Below, in pieces: positions 3,913-9,057 of a stretch of 9,057 nt of DNA. The notes beneath the pieces are model-generated. The model ran no database searches. It was given only the letters and a program-made list of their open reading frames with translations, and was not told the origin of the DNA. This DNA comes from Bacteroidales bacterium UBA932. Lineage in GTDB: Bacteria; Bacteroidota; Bacteroidia; Bacteroidales; UBA932. The stretch covers positions 1 through 9,057 of the forward strand of contig DBDM01000170.1 of assembly GCA_002293585.1 (NCBI GenBank), read 5' to 3'. The number at the start of each line of letters is the position of its first letter. Positions within the stretch are counted from its first letter, which is position 1. Position numbers and translations under genes: made by a program.

Positions 3913-5336
3913 TTTTTCTGCATCTCAAACTCCAATATTTTCTCCAGTACCTCCGCATTCAAGCGGCGGCCGATGATCTTCTTGTCCTTGTCGAGCAAAT
4001 AAACCTGTGGCGTGGTGTACACGTTATAGTATTCCCTGAATTTGGAACCCACCGACGCATTTTCTTGCCCGATGTAACCGTCCCATACATTCATCCAGTT
4101 GTTGATCTTGTGTTGGTTCACGAAATCCGCCCATTCCTTGTAATTGTAGATCCCACACACCGCCATAGCCCGCAAGCCTTTGTTCCTGTATTTTTCATAG
4201 ACTTTATAAATCTTGGGCACTTCTTCCTTGCAATGTCCGCAGTTGGGTTCGTAAAACACCAGCAGGAGGTAAGGGCTATTGGTGGAGTAGATGGATTCGA
4301 ACTGTCCGGTAAGGTTTTGCAGTTTCAGCTCTTTGGCCTGCATGCCGATGAGCGAGTACTGGTTATGTTCCACAAAATCCTTGATCTTCGCCACGGCAGC
4401 GCTGTCCAACCAAGCGGCCTTGCCTGTGAGCACGTATTTTTCGCCAATATGGATCGCCACCTTTTCCATCCCCATAATGTCCGCTTCCACATATTTGTTG
4501 AATAGTTGGCTCAGCACGGTGCTGTACACGTCGTGGTTGGCTTCGGCCATTTGCAGCACCTTGTCTACTTGCGGGATCAGCGAGTCGGGCACCTGAATGA
4601 GCCGACGGCTGAAATATTCGTCCACGCGGGGTTTGAGGATAGGCGAGTAGATTAGCCGGCTATCGGAGAAATCGATGCCGTCGAAAAAGTGATTTTTAGT
4701 AAACTGATAATAGTGCGCCCACACTAATGAATCGCGGTTGGGCGTTCCTTCCGGGATGTTGGGTTCCGGAGCCGCTGCGGGCAGTGCGGCCTTCAGGATA
4801 CTGGCCAGCAAAGTGCCTTTAAATTCTTCGGTTTTATTCTTGATATACGTCTGCACTTCTTTGTCTAAAATGGCTAAGCTATCCTGCACCATAGCCTGTT
4901 GTGTGGGGTCGTTTTTAGCCAGCTCCGTTAGTCGCGTCACACGCTTTTGCTGCTGCATGAGACTCTGCTGGAAATCAATGAACCCGGTATTTTCCGGTGA
5001 TCCGGTATATTTCAGGTTGGCGTAATAGTCGGGGGCCTTGGTGTAGATAGAAAATTGCTGATAATCATCGCCGGAAATGAGGAAATCGAACAATTGCATT
5101 CCTCCCATAGCCAGCAGGTACATTCCGCCGGTGAGCGGTTTGTCTTTTTGAAACACGGCATGGCCTTTATTGTCGGTGTAGGCGGTATCGACGGCATATT
5201 TGCTGTCGCCCGAATAAACGGCTAAATAAACAACGGTATCTTTAACGCCGTCGATGGTTACTTCGATCCGGTAACCCTGGGCGAAAAGTGTCAGCCCGCA
5301 GGCCAAACAAGCAAGAATGAGGAATATTTTTTTCAT
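3909..5336 (-). CDS. Exported TlpA-like thioredoxin with DUF4369-like N-terminus
   Basis: From the ATG at 5334-5336 the product has 475 residues. Residues 1-20 are a signal peptide (MKKIFLILAC…LTLFAQ), so it acts in the periplasm. Residues about 21-110 are a beta-rich region resembling DUF4369, 120-340 a long helical middle like DUF5106, and 350-475 a thioredoxin fold. That fold carries EPNCGHCKEEVP (CGHC at 366-369) and the cis-proline loop VYTTPQVYL (Pro443). Such proteins reduce or exchange disulfides of exported proteins; the partner is unknown. The frame is open to an ATG at 5355-5357, but that start would overlap the -7 box and place seven residues before the signal peptide, so MKKIFL is preferred. 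It is the first gene of a coupled pair with the DUF4384-like gene. All key residues are present. Confidence 0.92.
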   Translation of the reverse strand: MKKIFLILACLACGLTLFAQGYRIEVTIDGVKDTVVYLAVYSGDSKYAVDTAYTDNKGHAVFQKDKPLTGGMYLLAMGGMQLFDFLISGDDYQQFSIYTKAPDYYANLKYTGSPENTGFIDFQQSLMQQQKRVTRLTELAKNDPTQQAMVQDSLAILDKEVQTYIKNKTEEFKGTLLASILKAALPAAAPEPNIPEGTPNRDSLVWAHYYQFTKNHFFDGIDFSDSRLIYSPILKPRVDEYFSRRLIQVPDSLIPQVDKVLQMAEANHDVYSTVLSQLFNKYVEADIMGMEKVAIHIGEKYVLTGKAAWLDSAAVAKIKDFVEHNQYSLIGMQAKELKLQNLTGQFESIYSTNSPYLLLVFYEPNCGHCKEEVPKIYKVYEKYRNKGLRAMAVCGIYNYKEWADFVNQHKINNWMNVWDGYIGQENASVGSKFREYYNVYTTPQVYLLDKDKKIIGRRLNAEVLEKILEFEMQKK

Positions 5337-5354
5337 AATTATGATTTTGACAGA

Positions 5355-5362
5355 CAAAAATA
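5355..5362 (-). promoter_or_regulatory. Probable -7 box of the thioredoxin operon
   Basis: The minus strand reads TATTTTTG, which fits TAnnTTTG. The -33 position near 5382-5384 reads CTG rather than TTG, so the match is partial. The start site would be near 5349, giving a leader of about 13 bases before the ATG at 5336. Confidence 0.5.
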
Positions 5363-5406
5363 CAAAAAGTTTAAAAGAGAACAGTGTTAATGTATATTTT
5401 TTTGTG

Positions 5407-5414
5407 TATATTTG
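5407..5414 (+). promoter_or_regulatory. Probable -7 box of the acyl-CoA synthetase gene
   Basis: TATATTTG fits TAnnTTTG exactly on the plus strand. The -33 position near 5384-5387 shows only GTGT, a poor match. The message would begin near 5420 with a short AT-rich leader that has no Shine-Dalgarno sequence. It faces away from the thioredoxin -7 box, and both promoters share the 97-bp gap 5337-5433. Confidence 0.5.
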
Positions 5415-5433
5415 TAAGAATTATTAATTTTTT

Positions 5434-7515
5434 ATGCTTACAAAAGAACTTTTACAGCCCAAGAGTATTGTAGTGGTGGGCGGATCGGCCGACACGGGTA
5501 AACCCGGCGGCAGTGTGATCAAAAATCTTATTGCCCAGGGCTACAAAGGGAAATTATATGTGGTAAACCCTAAGGCCGAAGAGGTGCAGGGTGTTAAATG
5601 CCATGCAAGCGTTGATATGCTGCCGGATGTTGATTTAGCCATGCTGGCTATTCCGGCAGCAGCTTGCGTGGAAGCGGTGGAGGTGTTGGCACGTAAGAAA
5701 AACACTAAAGGATTTATTATTTTCTCGGCCGGTTTTCATGAGGAAAGCGCGGCCGGTGCCGAGTTGGAAGAAAAAATCGTGAAGATAGTGAACGAAACGG
5801 GAGGCAGTCTGATAGGCCCTAACTGTATCGGGGTGATGAATACCTGCTATGCCGGTGTGTTTACCGGCACCATCCCGCCCTTGTCCGACACCGGGGTTGA
5901 TTTTATCACGGGATCGGGCGCCACGGCGGTGTTCCTCATGCAGGCGGCCATGCGTTTCGGACTTCCGTTCGCCGGGGTGTACTCCATAGGCAACAGCGCA
6001 CAAATAGGCGTGGAAGACGTGTTGGAGCACCTGGATGAAACTTACGTGCATGGAAAAAGCGCTCCGGTGAAAATGTTGTATATAGAAAGTGTAAATAAAC
6101 CTGCTAAATTGCTGAAGCACGCGCAGTCGCTGATCCGCAAAGGTGCCCGGATCACTGCCGTGAAATCGGGCAGCAGCGAGGCGGGAAGCCGCGCGGCCTC
6201 GTCGCATACGGGCGCACTAGCCAGTCCCGACGTGGCGGTGAGCGCTTTGTTCAAAAAAGCAGGCATTATTCGTTGCTACGGCCGCACGGAATTGGCCTTG
6301 ATGGCGGCCGTGCTATTGCAACCACTGCCCACCGGCAAAAATATGGCGGTAGTAACGCACGCCGGAGGACCGGCGGTGATGCTTACCGATGCGCTCAGCA
6401 ACGGCGGCATGGAGGTGCCTCACATAGAGGGTCCGAAGGCGGAGGCGTTGCTCGCGAAGTTGTTCGCGGGGTCGTCGGCGGGCAACCCCATAGACTTTCT
6501 GGCTACCGGAACGGCCGAACAACTTGGCTATATTCTGGATGCCTGTGAGAACGATTTCGACGGTGTGGACGGAGTGGCTGTGATATTCGGAAGTCCGGGG
6601 CTGTTTCCGATATATGATGTGTATGAGCTGCTGGCTGAGAAAATAAAGACGGCGCGTAAACCGATCTTCCCCATATTTCCATCATATGGATGGGTGAAGG
6701 GCGAGGTCGACGAATTTGTGAGGCGCGGCGGCTGCTACTTTCCCGACGAGGTGCTTTTCGGGCAGGCGTTGGCCAGGGTGTGCCAGAGTAAGAGGGTGGG
6801 GGATGCCGCGCCCGAGATGCCCGAGATAGATGTCGCGGCGGTGAGACAGGTGGTCGACAGTGCCGCGAACGGCTATCTCGACCCCGCGCAGATCCACGCC
6901 CTGCTGGATGCCGCGGGAATTGCACGTGCCCGCGAAGGCGTGGCTCGGAGTGTCGAGCAGGCAATGGAAAAGGCCGGTCTGATCGGTTTCCCGCTGGTGA
7001 TGAAGGTTGTGGGGCCGGTACACAAGTCCGACGTGGGAGGCGTGGTGCTGAACGTGCGCGACCAGGAGACCGTGCGGCGCGAATTCGAACGAATGATGAA
7101 AATCCCCGAAACATATGCCGTGATGCTCGCGCAACAACTTGCCGGCACAGAGGTGTTTATAGGAGCAAAACGCGAGGGCGAATTCGGGCACATCGTGATG
7201 TGCGGCCTCGGGGGAATATTCATCGAGGTGCTCAAAGATGTCGCCTCGGGACTTGCGCCGCTCTCGCCCGAAGACGCACGCGAGATGATCGGCGGATTGC
7301 GATCCTATAAAATAATCCAGGGTGTACGCGGACAGGAACCCGTGAACGAAGCGCGGTTCGCCGAAATGGTGTCGAGGGTGTCGGAACTAACCCGAGTGGC
7401 GCCCGAAATATTCGAGATGGATCTCAATCCGCTGCTCGGAAACGCGCACGATGTTGTTGCCGTGGATGCACGAATAAGAATCGAGAAGCGCGTGCTCGCG
7501 CAGAGCGATTATTAG
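5434..7515 (+). CDS. ADP-forming acetyl/acyl-CoA synthetase, one-chain alpha-beta fusion
   Basis: This enzyme class interconverts acyl-CoA + ADP + Pi with acid + CoA + ATP, conserving energy when acetate or branched acids are excreted, in the cytoplasm. The 693 residues hold, in order, a CoA-binding Rossmann domain (1-125, with VVVGGSADTGKPG at 13-25), a succinyl-CoA-synthetase-like flavodoxin fold (150-455), and an ATP-grasp part (about 465-693). The phosphorylated histidine is His258 in SSHTGALAS. The ATP-grasp part shows MKVVGPVHKSDVGGV at 523-537, GLGGIFIEVLKD at 591-602 and EMDLNPLLG at 661-669. Length is normal for fused alpha-beta enzymes (about 690-710). The substrate cannot be read from sequence, so acetate versus aryl acids is open. 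The second half, from roughly 6400, is more GC-rich and uses codons differently from the first. Confidence 0.93.
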   Translation: MLTKELLQPKSIVVVGGSADTGKPGGSVIKNLIAQGYKGKLYVVNPKAEEVQGVKCHASVDMLPDVDLAMLAIPAAACVEAVEVLARKKNTKGFIIFSAGFHEESAAGAELEEKIVKIVNETGGSLIGPNCIGVMNTCYAGVFTGTIPPLSDTGVDFITGSGATAVFLMQAAMRFGLPFAGVYSIGNSAQIGVEDVLEHLDETYVHGKSAPVKMLYIESVNKPAKLLKHAQSLIRKGARITAVKSGSSEAGSRAASSHTGALASPDVAVSALFKKAGIIRCYGRTELALMAAVLLQPLPTGKNMAVVTHAGGPAVMLTDALSNGGMEVPHIEGPKAEALLAKLFAGSSAGNPIDFLATGTAEQLGYILDACENDFDGVDGVAVIFGSPGLFPIYDVYELLAEKIKTARKPIFPIFPSYGWVKGEVDEFVRRGGCYFPDEVLFGQALARVCQSKRVGDAAPEMPEIDVAAVRQVVDSAANGYLDPAQIHALLDAAGIARAREGVARSVEQAMEKAGLIGFPLVMKVVGPVHKSDVGGVVLNVRDQETVRREFERMMKIPETYAVMLAQQLAGTEVFIGAKREGEFGHIVMCGLGGIFIEVLKDVASGLAPLSPEDAREMIGGLRSYKIIQGVRGQEPVNEARFAEMVSRVSELTRVAPEIFEMDLNPLLGNAHDVVAVDARIRIEKRVLAQSDY

Positions 7516-7528
7516 GTCGTGATGCTAA

Positions 7529-7575
7529 GGCGTGCGCTCACACTGCGTCTGCAACGGTCGCCGTGGGCGCGTGCC
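7529..7575 (+). other. Long hairpin after the acyl-CoA synthetase gene
   Basis: The arm GGCGTGCGCTCAC (7529-7541) pairs over 13 positions with GTGGGCGCGTGCC (7563-7575), using three G-U wobbles that work only in plus-strand RNA; the loop is 21 bases. No U-run follows, so it is not a classical intrinsic terminator, but it lies between convergent genes and could protect the 3' end or slow polymerase. Confidence 0.4.
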
Positions 7576-7593
7576 AGCCTCCGCAGCCTCCGC
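7576..7593. repeat. Tandem 9-base repeat, two copies
   Basis: AGCCTCCGC is repeated head to tail at 7576-7584 and 7585-7593, directly between the hairpin and the stop codon (7595-7597) of the minus-strand gene. It is probably a replication slip; no function is implied. Confidence 0.6.
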
Positions 7594-7594
7594 G

Positions 7595-9028
7595 TCAGTG
7601 CAGTTCTTCGACATTCATGATGCCCGCGCGGGTGAAAATCACGCGGTAACGTTTATACTTGATTTGGTTGTCGTAGCGCAGTTGCAGGATGATGTTGGTC
7701 AGGTAGACCTTCTCGCTGTCGATGACCCGCACCTGACCCTGGTCATCGAGCACGGGCATCGGAACAACGGGATCGTCGGCTTTCTCGACAAAACGGTTGA
7801 AATGCAGGCGCATGATGTCGTTCACGCCGGCTATGCGGTATTCGTTATTCTGTGTCATCGCCTCGCGGTCAATGTGTGCCAGTTTGCGATAGAGGAGTAT
7901 CTTGTCGTCGAACGTGCGGTTTTCGGCCTCAAGCAACGACGACCGATCGCGAAGCTCGGCAACCAGCGACGGCACCTTGTCCTCGGTGACAAAATCCACA
8001 GCCTCCTTGATCCACCCAATCTCGCCCTCCTTGATCCCGATGCGGGTCTTATTGTCGAAATAGCGATGGCTCAGACTGTGGGCAAAGTAGTAGCGCAGAA
8101 CCTCTTTGATCCTGTCCTTGAGCATATAGCTGATCACCAACGCAAAGAAAAACGGCGTCGCCACAGATCCAAAACGCATCTGGCCCCAAAACGAAATGGC
8201 AGTTGCAAAGACCATCGAAGCGCCCGCGGCAATGCTGTAGAGCAGTTGCTCGGCAATCTGCCCGTCTTTTTTGCGCTGTGCGGTGAGGAACAGGTCGCTC
8301 TCGACATACTTCTTCAGCACACCCTGGCGGAAGATCAAATCGCGGTTGTTGGCCGGGTCGCCAACCCGCGCCATGAGGTATTTATGGGTGCGTTTATAGT
8401 CGTTCTCGTCGGCGATAAGGGTCGTCAAGCCCGGTTGCGAGCCCAGTTCATCGATCAACGAAAAGGCCTGGAGCTGGATTCCGTTGCTCAAAAATTCGTC
8501 GCCGAAAGTGAAATATTCCATGACTTTCGGAGTCACGGTGTGGGTGTTGATGATGGGCCGTAGGGCACGGTAGCGGGCCGCCACGCTGCGAACATGCTCG
8601 ATATAGGACTCCAGCAGTGACGCCTTGTCCTCATCCTCAGAGTGGAGAATATGGGCGGCGGCGTCGCGCTGGGCACTCTTGAAGATCGACGCAAACATCT
8701 TGATCTGGTACTCATACTCACGAACATTGGTCCGCGAAGGGTCGGCTGCCATAGCCTCCATCGCGCGGCGCAGGTTATGCAACGGAACAGCGTGGCCATC
8801 GACAATCTCGCGCAACAGAAAACGAGGCGTGATGAGCCTCAAATTCGACTTGACATCACGATAGAACAACCCCTTGTCGTAGGTCGTGGGATTGATATCG
8901 AGACTGTTGGGCAAAAAAATCCACGTGTTCACGGCAAAATCGTTGTGCTTCAACTTGCGCCGAACAACAAAGCCAACCTTGAACTCAATGCTCAACTTAT
9001 CATGTATTTTTACATCTATATCTATCAT
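7595..9028 (-). CDS. Two-transmembrane protein of unknown function
   Basis: The 477-residue product matches no family I can name. There is no signal peptide. Residues 1-70 are a polar, beta-rich region (MIDIDVKIHDKLSIEFKVGF onward), and 80-155 are helical with a charged run (HSEDEDKASLLESYIEHVR). Residues 200-255 include YKRTHKYLMARVGDP. Two hydrophobic helices at about 262-282 and 284-303 form a hairpin in the membrane. After them come RYYFAHSLSHRYFDNKT (312-328), a helical region, and a C-terminal beta-like segment ending in a tyrosine-rich stretch (LRYDNQIKYKRYRVIFTR). Both termini are probably on the cytoplasmic side. It resembles other Bacteroidetes hypothetical membrane proteins in layout. 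The start at 9026-9028 is the first ATG seen, but only 29 bases of the window lie upstream, so an earlier start cannot be excluded. It is convergent with the synthetase gene and its partner genes lie outside the window. Confidence 0.8.
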   Translation of the reverse strand: MIDIDVKIHDKLSIEFKVGFVVRRKLKHNDFAVNTWIFLPNSLDINPTTYDKGLFYRDVKSNLRLITPRFLLREIVDGHAVPLHNLRRAMEAMAADPSRTNVREYEYQIKMFASIFKSAQRDAAAHILHSEDEDKASLLESYIEHVRSVAARYRALRPIINTHTVTPKVMEYFTFGDEFLSNGIQLQAFSLIDELGSQPGLTTLIADENDYKRTHKYLMARVGDPANNRDLIFRQGVLKKYVESDLFLTAQRKKDGQIAEQLLYSIAAGASMVFATAISFWGQMRFGSVATPFFFALVISYMLKDRIKEVLRYYFAHSLSHRYFDNKTRIGIKEGEIGWIKEAVDFVTEDKVPSLVAELRDRSSLLEAENRTFDDKILLYRKLAHIDREAMTQNNEYRIAGVNDIMRLHFNRFVEKADDPVVPMPVLDDQGQVRVIDSEKVYLTNIILQLRYDNQIKYKRYRVIFTRAGIMNVEELH

Positions 9029-9057
9029 GTGCGTGGCGGGTGCCCCCGCAGGGCAGT

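Noticed and set aside
5337..5357. Upstream ATG of the thioredoxin gene adding seven residues.
   Set aside because: It would overlap the -7 box and displace the signal peptide; MKKIFL at 5336 is a normal export start.
7532..8563. Plus-strand 343-codon open frame opposite the unknown membrane-protein gene.
   Set aside because: Its translation is rich in His, Val and Asp typical of antisense frames in GC-rich genes, while the minus strand encodes clear membrane helices and spans the region continuously.
1..9057. CRISPR array, tRNA or rRNA genes, integrase or prophage attachment site.
   Set aside because: Looked for on both strands; no spaced direct repeats, cloverleaf sequences or integrase motifs were seen.

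Overview
The window looks like chromosomal DNA of a Bacteroidota member, most likely Bacteroidales. The protein families point there: a TlpA-like thioredoxin with a DUF4369-like N-terminus, a DUF4384-like secreted protein, Bacteroides-type MiaA, and an IS4-type transposase relic. So do the promoters. There are several matches to the Bacteroidetes sigma consensus (TTTG, about 19 bases, TAnnTTTG), and start codons lack Shine-Dalgarno sequences. These are family judgements made by eye; no database search was run.

Layout. (1) 1-626, minus: uracil-DNA glycosylase ung, cut by the window edge, with an exact consensus promoter. (2) 704-1288, plus: an AT-rich orphan gene whose C-terminal two thirds resemble the nuclease domain of CdiA-type contact-dependent toxins, with no recognisable immunity gene. 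(3) 1284-1429, minus: a probable unannotated structured small RNA with an exact promoter inside the end of miaA and a strand-specific intrinsic terminator. (4) 1458-2336, minus: miaA. (5) 2312-2735, minus: a MntA-type nucleotidyltransferase antitoxin followed by a HepT (HEPN) toxin reduced to its first 15-20 codons and running into miaA. (6) 2823-3080: a 258-bp MITE-like relic of an IS4-type insertion sequence, with 15-bp inverted repeats, a possible CTAG target duplication and a 77-residue in-frame transposase scrap. (7) 3124-5336, minus: a translationally coupled pair, an exported TlpA-like thioredoxin and an exported DUF4384-like protein. (8) 5434-7515, plus: a one-chain ADP-forming acyl/acetyl-CoA synthetase, divergent from the thioredoxin gene. 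(9) 7595-9028, minus: a 477-residue protein of unknown function with two membrane segments, convergent with the synthetase.

How it fits together. The housekeeping genes (ung, miaA, synthetase, thioredoxin operon) are intact. About 2.5 kb between and beside ung, miaA and the thioredoxin operon is an accessory pocket holding an orphan nuclease gene, a decayed MntA/HepT module and a decayed IS. The best candidates for something undescribed are the small RNA at 1284-1429 and the orphan CdiA-CT-like nuclease whose 3' end it touches. I see no complete novel multigene system. The last 29 bases (9029-9057) hold nothing I can identify.
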